Assembly (NCBI RefSeq): GCF_003149245.1 | Contig: NZ_QGDL01000001.1 | Location: forward strand, 709,089-773,088 | Direction of reading: 5' to 3' | Length of the DNA: 64,000 bases | Source of the DNA: Faecalicatena orotica | Lineage (GTDB): Bacteria > Bacillota > Clostridia > Lachnospirales > Lachnospiraceae | Shown: positions 24,146-33,146 of the stretch, piece by piece | Numbering within the stretch: the stretch's first letter is position 1 | How the letters are laid out: each line of letters begins with the position of its first letter | The notes under the pieces: generated by a model | What the model saw: only the letters and a program-made list of their open reading frames with translations | Databases searched by the model: none | What the model was told of the DNA's origin: nothing | Translations under genes and position numbers: made by a program

Positions 24146-25564
24146 ATGAATGAGAATAGTGAGAAACAAAAGAAGAAAAAGTGGGACATACAGGTTCCAC
24201 ACACATATTTTATCATCTTCATGATATTGATTTTATGTGCGATACTCACCTATGTCCTTCCTGCAGGTTCTTATGACCGCGTGGAAAATGATACCGGGAG
24301 GATGGTCGTTGTAGCCGATTCCTTCCATGAAGTAGAATCCAATCCGATTTCACTGATGGATTTCCTAAAGGCTGTCCCGTCCGGACTGGAGGCACAGGCA
24401 GCTTTGATCTTCTTCGTATTCGTCTGCGGGGGAACCTTCGGTATCTTCGACGAGACTAATGCACTGAATGTGGGGATCAATAAAATCGCCCACCGGCTAA
24501 ACGGAAAAGAAACCCTGATGATTATCGCCATCACCACTATTTTCTCCATCCTCGGTGCAACGATGGCATTCGACCCCCAGGTAATTATGTTCATCCCGCT
24601 CGGTGTCGCCCTTGCCCGTCGATGCGGTTATGACGCCATCACCGGTATCGCAATGGTGCTCGGCGGTGTATATGTCGGATTCTCCTGTGGTGCCCTGAAC
24701 CCTTATACAACGGCTGTTGCACAGGGAATCGCCGGTGTCCCGCTGTTCTCCGGACTCGGTTTCCGTGTGGTATGGCAGATTGTTACACTTGTCTTCACAT
24801 GCGCATACATTATCCGCTATGCGAAAAAGGTGAAGGCATCTCCTTCTACAAGCTACTGTTATGAATTAGGGTTAAGCGAAAAAGAAGCACACGAGAAAGA
24901 ACAGGCAAATTTCACAACAAAACTTTCCGTACGCCAGATTCTCGTAATCCTTGTTCTGTTCGGCGGATTAGGATGTGTTGTATATGGTTCCCTCAAATTA
25001 TCCTGGGGTACATCAGACATGGCTGCCGCATTCTTCGGAATGGGACTGCTCGCAGGTATCATCGGGGGACTTGGTGGAAACAAGATCTGTACATCCTGGA
25101 TCAAAGGTGCTAAGACAATGGTATTCGGTGCCCTTGCTATCGGGCTTGGACGCGCCATCCTGATCGTCCTTGAAAATGGTATGATCATGGACACCATCGT
25201 TTCCGGACTTTCATCCCTGCTGCAGATGCTTCCGTCATCACTGATCTCGATCGGTATGCTGATCGCCAACGTAGTCATTAACTTCTTCGTTCCATCCGGA
25301 AGCGGACAGGCTACACTTGTTATGCCATTCATGGCGGCCATCGCATCCCTGACAGGAGTTACAATGCAGACAGCAATCGTGGCATTCCAGGGTGGCGAAG
25401 GATTTAGTAACGCAGTCATCCCGACCAGCTCCACAACGAATGCCTGCCTCGGCGCCGGAAACGTAGGCTATGAGAAATGGGTGCGCTTTGCAATGCCGAT
25501 GTTCCTGATCCAGCTTGTTATCTGCGCCGTGTTCACAATTATTGCATCTGTAATTGGACTGTAG
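24146..25564 (+). CDS. YfcC family permease
   Basis: 472 residues with about eleven to twelve membrane segments. It belongs to the YfcC/DcuC-like superfamily. Family blocks are VPHTYFIIFMILILCAILTY near the N-terminus, GGTFGIFDETNALNVGI, and the reentrant-like FVPSGSGQATLVMP and IPTSSTTNACLGAGNVGYEKW. Family members are linked to uptake of amino acids, dipeptides or C4-dicarboxylates, often beside peptidase or arginine-pathway genes. Here it follows an aminopeptidase P, so a peptide or amino-acid substrate is the best guess. AAGGAG precedes the ATG. Confidence 0.88.
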   Translation: MNENSEKQKKKKWDIQVPHTYFIIFMILILCAILTYVLPAGSYDRVENDTGRMVVVADSFHEVESNPISLMDFLKAVPSGLEAQAALIFFVFVCGGTFGIFDETNALNVGINKIAHRLNGKETLMIIAITTIFSILGATMAFDPQVIMFIPLGVALARRCGYDAITGIAMVLGGVYVGFSCGALNPYTTAVAQGIAGVPLFSGLGFRVVWQIVTLVFTCAYIIRYAKKVKASPSTSYCYELGLSEKEAHEKEQANFTTKLSVRQILVILVLFGGLGCVVYGSLKLSWGTSDMAAAFFGMGLLAGIIGGLGGNKICTSWIKGAKTMVFGALAIGLGRAILIVLENGMIMDTIVSGLSSLLQMLPSSLISIGMLIANVVINFFVPSGSGQATLVMPFMAAIASLTGVTMQTAIVAFQGGEGFSNAVIPTSSTTNACLGAGNVGYEKWVRFAMPMFLIQLVICAVFTIIASVIGL

Positions 25565-25626
25565 GAAAAAAGTTTCCTGTGAAATAAGAAAGCACTGTCG
25601 GCTGTATATTCAAGAAATGGAGGAAT

Positions 25627-25649
25627 GGTCCCGGCAAAAAGCCGGGGCC
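25627..25649 (+). other. GC-rich hairpin just before the DUF975 gene
   Basis: GGTCCCGGC and GCCGGGGCC form a 9-bp stem (one G-U) around AAAAA, ending 13 nt before the ATG of the next gene. No T run follows, so it is not a clear terminator. It might affect translation of the DUF975 gene or stabilise the upstream message. Confidence 0.4.
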
Positions 25650-25662
25650 TGTGATAGAAATT

Positions 25663-26358
25663 ATGGTATGGTCATCAAAAGAAATCAAGAAAAAAGGACT
25701 CACCTGCTTAAATAAAAACTTTATACAGGCCTATCTGGTGGTTCTGGTAATCCGACTGATCGCAGATATCCCTGCACTCTTCTTTAACCAGGGCAGCAGT
25801 ATCCGTTCTCTGTCTCTGTCAGGCTCCGCCCTGCTCCTTGCCATCCTGCTTGCTGGCACTATTTTTATTTATCTGCCACTGAATGCAGGAAAGAACAGGT
25901 TTTATATGGATCTGAATGACGGCAGCGCAGAATTTGATACCCTGTGGCATTTTTTCACCCGGGGGAAAAAGACATACCTTTCTATCGTAAAAGGAATGAC
26001 CGTGAGATATCTGACCGTCCTTGCCGGCGGCCTGATCCTGATTGTACCGGGAATCATGCAGTATTACCGCACATTTTTTACTCCGTGGATTCTGGCACAG
26101 CATCCGGATATGACCGCAGGCGTGGCAATGCAGAAAAGCCGTGAAATGACGGCCGGGCAAAAGATGAACCTCTTCATCATGCAGCTGACATTCCTAGGCT
26201 GGATTGCTCTTTGCTTCTTCCTCTCCTACCGTTTCAGCCTGATCCTGCCGACCGGCATAGGACGCGCGGTTTCGACAGCCATCTATGCGCTTCCTGCAGC
26301 CTATTACCATGCGGCTGTCGCAGCATTGTATACAAAGCTGTCACAGCATCTGCTGTAA
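25663..26358 (+). CDS. DUF975 family integral membrane protein
   Basis: 231 residues from the ATG at 25663 (MVWSSKEIKKKGLTCLNKNF), which matches the usual DUF975 start; a GTG four codons earlier is the alternative. Five to six membrane segments are visible, with the family block LILIVPGIMQYYRTFFTPWILAQ-like sequence around residues 125-147 (GLILIVPGIMQYYR). The function of the family is unknown. It follows the M24/YfcC operon on the same strand with a hairpin between, so co-transcription is possible but not certain. There is no strong ribosome site. Confidence 0.8.
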   Translation: MVWSSKEIKKKGLTCLNKNFIQAYLVVLVIRLIADIPALFFNQGSSIRSLSLSGSALLLAILLAGTIFIYLPLNAGKNRFYMDLNDGSAEFDTLWHFFTRGKKTYLSIVKGMTVRYLTVLAGGLILIVPGIMQYYRTFFTPWILAQHPDMTAGVAMQKSREMTAGQKMNLFIMQLTFLGWIALCFFLSYRFSLILPTGIGRAVSTAIYALPAAYYHAAVAALYTKLSQHLL

Positions 26359-26384
26359 ATAATATATCAGAAAGTCTGGGTGAG

Positions 26385-26522
26385 TTAATTCTCATCCCGG
26401 ACCGCCTGATAAGCTATCAATACAATATCTTCTTTCGTCTCTTGCTTCAGTTTTTCCTGAAGTTCGTTAATCTCGGTAATACTTTCATTCGTGATATCCG
26501 CTATCTGGTAGTTCTGTTCCAT
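26385..26522 (-). CDS. Small 45-residue protein downstream of the AraC regulator
   Basis: An ORF too short for most gene callers, starting ATG at 26522 with GAGGTG six nt upstream. It reads MEQNYQIADITNESITEI, continues through a charged helix (NELQEKLKQETKED) and ends IVLIAYQAVRDEN. Codon use looks like its neighbours and the protein has a clear amphipathic pattern. It lies 66 nt after the AraC-type gene on the same strand and so is probably co-transcribed with it. I do not know its function; the shape suggests a small soluble helical protein. Confidence 0.6.
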   Translation of the reverse strand: MEQNYQIADITNESITEINELQEKLKQETKEDIVLIAYQAVRDEN

Positions 26523-26588
26523 ATTCTCACCTCATCCATAGTATACGGCATCCTTTAGAAATTATGTAAATCCCAGTACAGGACTTGC

Positions 26589-27821
26589 TCAGGCTTTTTT
26601 CAGGTTATTCCGGTAACTGCTCGGGCTTGTCCCTACATGCTGCTTAAACAGCCTCGAAAAATAATTCATATCATCAATTCCACACATCTTAGCAATCTCC
26701 CCTACCGGAAGCTGTGTAAGATTCAGCAGCCGGATTGCGTAATTTAACCGCTCCTGATTCACGAATGCCGTAAGGCTGGTTCCGGTTTCTTTTTTAAAAA
26801 GAGTCGAAAGGTAGTTCTTATTCATGGAAAACTTTTCTGCAATTGCCTTCAGCGTGAGGTCCGTGTCCGGATTCAGCCTGATATGGGTCACAATCTTTTT
26901 AATAGTCGGCGAATAATCTTCCATCGAGTATGTCCGCACAAGCATACAGTACTTCCGGGGAATGTCCTTGTAGATGCTGTCAAGCTGCTTTATGTTCACG
27001 GCATATTCTATGAGTGCCGTAATTCTGTTGACCTCTGTGTCCACATAGACCGGATGAACACCACCCGACTGGGCAGCTTTGCGGCAGATTGTGTTGAACA
27101 TGATCAGATTATTTTTCTGGTCACGCAGCGAATCCGGAAAGTGCTGCTTTATAGAACTTAAACTGAGCTTTTCTCTGATTTCTTCTATCTTTTCCAGATT
27201 TCCTTCCATTATATAGGCACACAGCCGTTCTTCACTCTCATATTTGCTCTCCATATAGACAATCGAACTCGGGGTTGGCTTTGGTATCATATCCGTATGG
27301 TCACTAAACCCCGCCTGATGCGTATTCAAGATCAAATGGGGCATGGAAAGTTTCTCTTCCCCCCACAGGAACTGTGCCAGATTTCCAATCAGGCTCTCCA
27401 TCCCATGTTCTTCAGGAATCACAGGGAGGGACACATAATACTGCTGCATAAAGTCCTGAAAATGTTCCGGAAGGCCTGCTTTCCGGCAGTATTCATCGAC
27501 ACGTGTCATTGTAAAAGGAACATAGGTGAACGGACCCACGACAAAGAGGGCCGGAGTTTCCTGTGGCAGTCTGACGAAGATGTACTCGCACCCGAAACGG
27601 TCTGTCCCCCTTCCAAGAATATGCTTCTGGTAAATATCCATGCAGTCAGCTGAGATATTCTTACAGAAGGTGCGGTAGTCTGCTTCCGTATAAATGGATC
27701 TGCGTAATTCATGATCGAATAGCGCCTCCCAGAGAAATGGATATTGAATGATTCTGGAGGATATCCTCATCTCAGACAATATGGCCTGTGTATATGACAG
27801 TAACAATTGATTATCAGGCAT
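26589..27821 (-). CDS. AraC family transcriptional regulator
   Basis: 410 residues from the ATG at 27821, which has AGGAG seven nt upstream; the frame extends further back without a ribosome site. The two C-terminal HTH motifs are clear: LTLKAIAEKFSMNKNYLSTL and LPVGEIAKMCGIDDMNYFSRLF, followed by GTSPSSYR. The ~300-residue N-terminal part is not a simple cupin and is probably a ligand or signal domain. It is divergent from the isomerase/oxidoreductase operon beginning at 27985, which it likely activates. Confidence 0.9.
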   Translation of the reverse strand: MPDNQLLLSYTQAILSEMRISSRIIQYPFLWEALFDHELRRSIYTEADYRTFCKNISADCMDIYQKHILGRGTDRFGCEYIFVRLPQETPALFVVGPFTYVPFTMTRVDEYCRKAGLPEHFQDFMQQYYVSLPVIPEEHGMESLIGNLAQFLWGEEKLSMPHLILNTHQAGFSDHTDMIPKPTPSSIVYMESKYESEERLCAYIMEGNLEKIEEIREKLSLSSIKQHFPDSLRDQKNNLIMFNTICRKAAQSGGVHPVYVDTEVNRITALIEYAVNIKQLDSIYKDIPRKYCMLVRTYSMEDYSPTIKKIVTHIRLNPDTDLTLKAIAEKFSMNKNYLSTLFKKETGTSLTAFVNQERLNYAIRLLNLTQLPVGEIAKMCGIDDMNYFSRLFKQHVGTSPSSYRNNLKKA

Positions 27822-27984
27822 AGCTGTTCTCCTATTCGCATTTATTACATTAATATTAGCATAATATTCAGGGTGTCTCAAATAAATGTAAAAAATTTAC
27901 TAATTTCAACAAATACTGGAATACCTACTATTTTTTTTCAGGGCTATACTTAAATCATATCATAAAAGAAGGAGGTAAACAGGT

Positions 27985-28869
27985 ATGGAGGAACAAATCC
28001 ATATATCAGGATTTGCAGACGAAATCAGCCCGGATTTTGAACAGCAGCTTAAGGTTGTCACGGAGCTTGGAATGCACTACATTTCCCTGCGTTCCGCAAA
28101 CAAGAAGGGAATTGCAGACTATACCGTACAGGAAGTGCAGGAGGAATTAATGCCCCTGCTTTCCAAATACAGCGTAAAAGTATCATCTATCGGTTCTCCG
28201 GTCGGAAAGGTAGACATAGAGGACGAAGAAGGATTCCAAAAGCAGAAACTCCAGCTGGAAGAGCTGTGCCGGATCTGTAAGTTACTGGACTGCAGTTATA
28301 TCCGTATGTTCAGCTTTTTCATCCCGGAAGGAAAAAATCCGGATGATTTCCGCAATACAGTCCTTGAAAAAACCAGACAGTTTCTGGATATTGCCAGACA
28401 GCACGGCATCATCCTGCTCCACGAAAATGAAAAGGATATATATGGGGATACGAAGGAACGCTGCAGAATACTATTTGACGAACTGAAGGATCCACATTTT
28501 TACGCCGCCTTTGATTTTGCCAATTTCGTACAGTGCGGTGAAGACCCGGAGGAATGCTGGAACCTGCTTAAGCCTTTCATCAGGTACATTCATATCAAGG
28601 ATGCTGTCTCTTCAAATCAGGAGAATGTTGTCTGCGGCACGGGGGAAGGAAAGATCAAACTCTTATTGGACCGCGCCATCCGCAAAGAAGGATATACCGG
28701 GTTCCTGACCCTGGAACCGCATCTGGTGCTGTTTGATTCCCTGGCTTCATTAGAGACTACGGCGGCAGAAAATATCATTAAAGAAAACAAAGCCAAAGAC
28801 GGCAGGGAAGGGTACGCCATGCAGTACCATGCATTATGCAGCATTTTAGAAAAAATCGGACAGCCTTAA
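27985..28869 (+). CDS. Sugar phosphate isomerase/epimerase-like TIM-barrel protein (first of three)
   Basis: 294 residues, AP_endonuc_2/xylose isomerase-like TIM barrel. Likely metal ligands are spaced as in the family: Glu in LLHENEKDIYGD, Asp in AAFDFANFVQ, His in YIHIKDA and Glu in FLTLEPHL. The start ATG follows AAGGAGG. It opens an operon with two oxidoreductases and a second isomerase. Members isomerise or epimerise sugars, keto-sugars or inositols, and some eliminate aglycones from 3-keto-glycosides. The substrate here is unknown. Confidence 0.87.
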   Translation: MEEQIHISGFADEISPDFEQQLKVVTELGMHYISLRSANKKGIADYTVQEVQEELMPLLSKYSVKVSSIGSPVGKVDIEDEEGFQKQKLQLEELCRICKLLDCSYIRMFSFFIPEGKNPDDFRNTVLEKTRQFLDIARQHGIILLHENEKDIYGDTKERCRILFDELKDPHFYAAFDFANFVQCGEDPEECWNLLKPFIRYIHIKDAVSSNQENVVCGTGEGKIKLLLDRAIRKEGYTGFLTLEPHLVLFDSLASLETTAAENIIKENKAKDGREGYAMQYHALCSILEKIGQP

Positions 28870-28917
28870 TACCATGCAGTTATCTGTAAAACAAAAAAGA
28901 AAAGTGAGGAGAAAAAT

Positions 28918-30111
28918 ATGAAAAAGATTCGTTTTGGACTAATTGGAATTGGTGCACAGGGAGGCGCTTATGCCGGATTTCTGACAGGGAAAGGAGGCTT
29001 TCCGGGAATGCCCGCGCCTGAGTGCCCGCCACATTGTGAACTGGGGGCGCTGTGCGATATTGACCCTGAAAAAGAAAAAATGTGCAGGGAAAACTATCCG
29101 GAATATCCATTCTATACAGACTGGAAAGAGATGGTGGCTTCCGGTAATGTAGACGCTGTCATCACGACTGTCCCCCACTACCTGCACCCGGAGATTGCAA
29201 TCTACTGTCTTGAGCACGGTATGAACGTACTTGTAGAAAAGCCTGCCGGTGTATTTGCAAAATCTGTGCGCGAGATGAACGAATGCGCGGCAAAACATCC
29301 TGAAACTGCATTTGGTATTATGTTCAACCAGCGTACCAACAAACTCTACCAGAAGATTAAAGAAATCGTGGCTTCCGGTGAAATGGGAGAAATCCGCCGT
29401 TCCAACTGGATCATTAATTCCTGGTGGCGCCCGGACAGCTATTATGCACAGAGTGAGTGGCGCGCTACATGGGGCGGAGAAGGCGGCGGTGTACTCGTTA
29501 ATCAGGCACCTCACCAGCTGGACCTCTGGCAGTGGATCTGCGGTATTCCAAGTAAAGTATATGCCAAATGCCTGTACGGATGTCACAGGGATATTGCCGT
29601 AGAAAACGACGTGACCATTGTAACAGAGTACCCGAATGGGGCGACAGGAACCTTTATCACCTGTACTCATGACCCGATCGGGACAGACCGTCTTGAAATA
29701 GACCTTGACGGTGGCAAGATTGTAGTAGATTCCAGCCAGACTGCTACCGTTTACCGCCTGAAAAAGGATGAAAAAGAGATGAATGAGACCATGAGCATGA
29801 TGGATGTTGCCAAGCTGACTATGGGCAATGCTTCCGGCGCAGACGGCATGTACACCGTGGAAACATTTGAAAATACAGATGGCTGGGGCGTTCAGCATAC
29901 GACTGTAATGGAAAACTTCGCCCTGCATATTCTGGAAGGGACTGACCTGCTCGCACCTGGTTCAGACGGCATCAACGGCGTAAATCTTGCCAATGCCACC
30001 CAGTTGTCTTCCTGGCTCGGAAAAGAGGTAGACAACCCGGTAGATGAAGAACTGTACCTGAGCGAACTGAACAAGAAAATTGCAGAAGAAGGTAAGTTCC
30101 CGGCCAGATAA
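28918..30111 (+). CDS. Gfo/Idh/MocA family NAD(P)-dependent oxidoreductase (397 aa)
   Basis: Rossmann N-terminus FGLIGIGAQGGAYAGF with the GxGxxG signature, VITTVPHYLHPEIA, and the VEKPAG block that holds the catalytic Lys. The C-terminal domain has GGGVLVNQAPHQLDLWQW with the His/Asp acid-base pair. Enzymes of this group oxidise one hydroxyl of a sugar, inositol or glycoside, often at C3. The protein is longer than the second oxidoreductase by about 60 residues, so the two are not recent duplicates. It sits between a TIM-barrel gene and the second oxidoreductase, 48-53 nt from each. Confidence 0.9.
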   Translation: MKKIRFGLIGIGAQGGAYAGFLTGKGGFPGMPAPECPPHCELGALCDIDPEKEKMCRENYPEYPFYTDWKEMVASGNVDAVITTVPHYLHPEIAIYCLEHGMNVLVEKPAGVFAKSVREMNECAAKHPETAFGIMFNQRTNKLYQKIKEIVASGEMGEIRRSNWIINSWWRPDSYYAQSEWRATWGGEGGGVLVNQAPHQLDLWQWICGIPSKVYAKCLYGCHRDIAVENDVTIVTEYPNGATGTFITCTHDPIGTDRLEIDLDGGKIVVDSSQTATVYRLKKDEKEMNETMSMMDVAKLTMGNASGADGMYTVETFENTDGWGVQHTTVMENFALHILEGTDLLAPGSDGINGVNLANATQLSSWLGKEVDNPVDEELYLSELNKKIAEEGKFPAR

Positions 30112-30164
30112 GCCGTTCCGGGTATATTCCGGATTTCGGCAGAACATAAAAAGGACTGGAGGAT

Positions 30165-31175
30165 ATGAATAAGATGAAAAGTGCAGCCGTAATTGGTTTA
30201 GGAGACATCTCCGCAATACATATCGCGGCAATCCGGCGCAATCCTGATATTACACTTAAAGCAGTGTGCGACATTGATGAAGGGGCTCGTTTACGCGCCC
30301 CTGAAGGCACTGCATTTTACACGGATTACCATGAAATGATCCAAAAAGAACAGCCGGATGTGGTACATGTCTGCCTGCCGCATTATCTGCATGTACCGGT
30401 ATCCAAAGAGGCCGTTAATCTGGGAGCACATGTTTTCTGTGAAAAACCTGTCGCCATGAATACGGCTGAGGCTGAGGACTTTGCCGCCTTTGAGACAGCC
30501 CATCCGGACAGACACATCGGTATCTGCCTGCAGAACCGTTTCAATGAATCGGTCGAAATGCTCAAAGAGCTGATCGACAGCGGACAGTTTGGAAAGGTAT
30601 CAGGCCTAAAAGGGTTCGTCCCCTGGGCACGGCCGAAGTCCTATTATGATGAAAAGCCCTGGCGCGGCACATGGAAACATGCAGGCGGCGGCTGCATGAT
30701 CAACCAGTCCGTACATACACTGGACCTGCTCTACTATTTAGGCGGTCCAATTGAGAGTATTAACGCCTCTGTATCCCAGCTTCTGGATTACGGCATAGAA
30801 GTAGAAGATACCGTATCTGCCGCACTTAGGTTTGAAAGCGGGGCACAGGGCCTGTTCTTCGCAACTAACGCCAATTATAAAAACGAAGGCGTACAGATTT
30901 CGGTACAGACCGGGGGCGCAGAATTTTCCATCATCGATAATGTGCTCTACCAGACGGAACCGGACGGGAATAAGAAGCGCCTTGCAGAGGATGCAAAGAT
31001 GCCAGGGGAAAAGTTCTACTACGGCGCCAGCCATGAAAAACTGATCCGGGCATTCTATCAGGCGATTGAAAGCGGCAGCCAGGACTATCTGCATGTCAAA
31101 GACGCTGTCATGAGCATCCGGCTGATTGACGCGATTCAGCAGTCAGGCCGGACAGGAAAGCGCATCAGGCCCTGA
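30165..31175 (+). CDS. Gfo/Idh/MocA family NAD(P)-dependent oxidoreductase (336 aa)
   Basis: 336 residues. The Rossmann start is AAVIGLGDISAIH, so the classic GxGxxG is partly altered (GLGDIS). VCLPHYLHVPVSKEA, the FCEKPVAMN block with the catalytic Lys, and GGGCMINQSVHTLDLLYY with the His/Asp pair follow. It has GGAGG before the ATG and closely follows the first oxidoreductase. Two oxidoreductases with two or three TIM-barrel isomerases suggest an oxidation, isomerisation or elimination, then reduction scheme on one carbohydrate. Confidence 0.9.
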   Translation: MNKMKSAAVIGLGDISAIHIAAIRRNPDITLKAVCDIDEGARLRAPEGTAFYTDYHEMIQKEQPDVVHVCLPHYLHVPVSKEAVNLGAHVFCEKPVAMNTAEAEDFAAFETAHPDRHIGICLQNRFNESVEMLKELIDSGQFGKVSGLKGFVPWARPKSYYDEKPWRGTWKHAGGGCMINQSVHTLDLLYYLGGPIESINASVSQLLDYGIEVEDTVSAALRFESGAQGLFFATNANYKNEGVQISVQTGGAEFSIIDNVLYQTEPDGNKKRLAEDAKMPGEKFYYGASHEKLIRAFYQAIESGSQDYLHVKDAVMSIRLIDAIQQSGRTGKRIRP

Positions 31176-31204
31176 GAGGCACATGTAACTAAAAATGAAC
31201 TGTT

Positions 31205-31232
31205 GTAACTGTTCATGGTCCTGAACAGTTAC
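31205..31232 (+). terminator. Hairpin within the isomerase/oxidoreductase operon
   Basis: GTAACTGTTCA and TGAACAGTTAC form a perfect 11-bp stem with a 6-nt loop, followed by GAACTGTTTTTAAA. The word GAACTGTT occurs on both sides. It could be a partial terminator or a processing/stability element before the last gene of the operon. Confidence 0.6.
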
Positions 31233-31263
31233 GAACTGTTTTTAAATAGGGAGGAAAACTGTA

Positions 31264-32127
31264 ATGGAAAAAGGATTAATCGGCATACAGATGAGCACGA
31301 TTAAAGATAAAATTAATGAGTTAGGGGCCTACGGCACGCTGAAGGCATGTGCGGAACTTGGCTACCACTGTGTAGAGGTCAGCCAGATTCCAATGACCCC
31401 TGAAAACGTAGCCGGCATGAAAAAAGCATCGGAAGAATTCGGTGTAAAGATTGCAGCCTGCTCTGCATCACTCGAACCAATGTTTCCGGGAATGCCCGGA
31501 GAGTATCTTGTGAGTGATTTTGATAAAATTGTAGCAGACATGAAAGAACTCGGTTGTGACATGCTGCGTATCGGCATGCTGCCAATGACCTGCATGGGAA
31601 GCCGCGAAAAGGCACTGGACTTCGTAAAACGGGCAGATGAAATGGCAGCCCGGTTAAAAGAACACGATATCGACCTCTACTACCATAACCACCACGTAGA
31701 ATTCGCAAAGTATGACGGCGAATACCTGCTGGATATCATCAAAGACACAACCAGGCATATGGGATTTGAACTGGATATCCACTGGATTCAGCGCGGAGGA
31801 GAAAACCCGGTTGAATTTATCCGGAAATATGCCGGAAGAATCCGCCTGCTCCACTTAAAGGATTACCGCATCGGAGAACTCCGTATGCCGGAAGGGGATT
31901 TTGATCCACAGAAATTCATGCAGGCGTTCACTGACATCGTAGAATTTGCAGAAATCGGGGAAGGCAGCCTGCCTGTCCAGGAATGCATTCAGGCCGGACT
32001 GGAAGGCGGAAGTGAATACTTCCTCATCGAACAGGATTCTACCTACGGCAGGGACCCGTTCGAGAGCCTGAAAATCAGCCGGGACAACCTGATCAAAATG
32101 GGCTACGGCGACTGGTTCAATTTATAA
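31264..32127 (+). CDS. Sugar phosphate isomerase/epimerase-like TIM-barrel protein (second)
   Basis: 287 residues, AP_endonuc_2 fold. Family motifs: YYHNHHVEF (His/Glu site region), MGFELDIHWIQRGG (Asp/His ligands), IRLLHLKDYRIG and QECIQAG. The start is preceded by GGGAGGAAAA. Sequence differs clearly from the first TIM-barrel protein, so the two probably act at different steps or as a heteromeric pair. It ends the operon; a bidirectional terminator follows. Confidence 0.88.
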   Translation: MEKGLIGIQMSTIKDKINELGAYGTLKACAELGYHCVEVSQIPMTPENVAGMKKASEEFGVKIAACSASLEPMFPGMPGEYLVSDFDKIVADMKELGCDMLRIGMLPMTCMGSREKALDFVKRADEMAARLKEHDIDLYYHNHHVEFAKYDGEYLLDIIKDTTRHMGFELDIHWIQRGGENPVEFIRKYAGRIRLLHLKDYRIGELRMPEGDFDPQKFMQAFTDIVEFAEIGEGSLPVQECIQAGLEGGSEYFLIEQDSTYGRDPFESLKISRDNLIKMGYGDWFNL

Positions 32128-32134
32128 CAATAAC

Positions 32135-32170
32135 AAATCCCCATCGGAGCTTCTTTTCCGGTGGGGATTT
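32135..32170. terminator. Bidirectional intrinsic terminator
   Basis: AAATCCCCATCGGA and TCCGGTGGGGATTT form a 14-bp stem with one G-U pair and an 8-nt loop, followed by TTTAATTT on the plus strand. It separates the convergent isomerase and ROK genes. Confidence 0.85.
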
Positions 32171-32174
32171 TAAT

Positions 32175-33122
32175 TTACCCTATAATCAGTTTTACACCGC
32201 CATAGATACCTGCCTCATTTCCGAGGGATGCCAGACGGAATTCCGTATCTCTTGACGCATGAAACGCATATTCCACATAATGCTCCCTGATAGCATCAAG
32301 CAGGATATCCCCGGCTTTTGCCACTCCGCCTCCAATAACGAAAGCCTCAGGATTCACAACGCAGGCAATCTGTGCCAGCCCCTTCCCGAGCATGCGTCCC
32401 AGCTCACTTACCATGACCACGGCAGCCTCATCCTTTGCCTTTGCCGCATCAAAGATATCCTTCGCGCTGAAGGTTTCGATGCTTCTCAGCGAACTATCTA
32501 TATCTTTATGTGCGTCCAGATATTTCTTTGTCATGCGGACGATCCCTGTCGCTGAAGCATACTGTTCCAGACACCCCTTCTTTCCGCATCCGCAGCACTC
32601 TGTTTCGTCATCTGTCATCGGCAGGTGCCCGATCTCTCCTGCCGCACCGTTATACCCTGCCAGAATATGCCCGTCAATGATAACACCGCCTCCTACGCCG
32701 GTTCCCAGTGTGATCATGACAATATTGCTGCAGCCTTTTCCGCCGCCCTGCCACATCTCACCAAGAGCCGCCACATTTGCATCGTTTCCTGCCTTCACCC
32801 GCATTCCGGTAAGTTCGCCGAGTTCACGCTCCACATTGAATACATCCCACCCGAGGTTCACACATTTAAAAACGGTACCGTCCTGTCCGACCGGACCGGG
32901 AACACCCATGCCAATCCCTTCCACATCCAGATGGGAGATGCCTCTCTCACTCAGTTTTTCATAGGCTGCCTCCGATATATCCCCCAGAATAAACTTTCCG
33001 CCGCTCACGGTGCGGGTCGGTATCTCCCACATCTCAAGCAGGTTCCCGTCTGTTTCAAATAATCCCAGCTTTACAGTCGTTCCGCCTATATCTACTCCAA
33101 ATGCATATTTTTTCATTTTCAC
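32175..33122 (-). CDS. ROK family sugar kinase (glucokinase-like)
   Basis: 315 residues. ATP-binding phosphate loop FGVDIGGTTVKLGLF, GNDANVAALGE, ITLGTGVGGGVIIDG, the ROK His (GAAGEIGHLPM) and the zinc-site block CCGCGKKGCLEQYAS are all present. It phosphorylates glucose or a related hexose in the cytosol. It lies 24 nt after a third TIM-barrel isomerase gene on the same strand, so it probably phosphorylates the sugar released by the neighbouring pathway. A housekeeping glucokinase is the alternative. Confidence 0.92.
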   Translation of the reverse strand: MKMKKYAFGVDIGGTTVKLGLFETDGNLLEMWEIPTRTVSGGKFILGDISEAAYEKLSERGISHLDVEGIGMGVPGPVGQDGTVFKCVNLGWDVFNVERELGELTGMRVKAGNDANVAALGEMWQGGGKGCSNIVMITLGTGVGGGVIIDGHILAGYNGAAGEIGHLPMTDDETECCGCGKKGCLEQYASATGIVRMTKKYLDAHKDIDSSLRSIETFSAKDIFDAAKAKDEAAVVMVSELGRMLGKGLAQIACVVNPEAFVIGGGVAKAGDILLDAIREHYVEYAFHASRDTEFRLASLGNEAGIYGGVKLIIG

Positions 33123-33146
33123 GTATCCTCCTAAACTGTGGCTGTA

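Noticed and set aside
28939-29928. 329-codon minus-strand open frame opposite the first Gfo/Idh/MocA gene
   Set aside because: The plus-strand frame has all family motifs and a good ribosome site; the antisense translation shows none.
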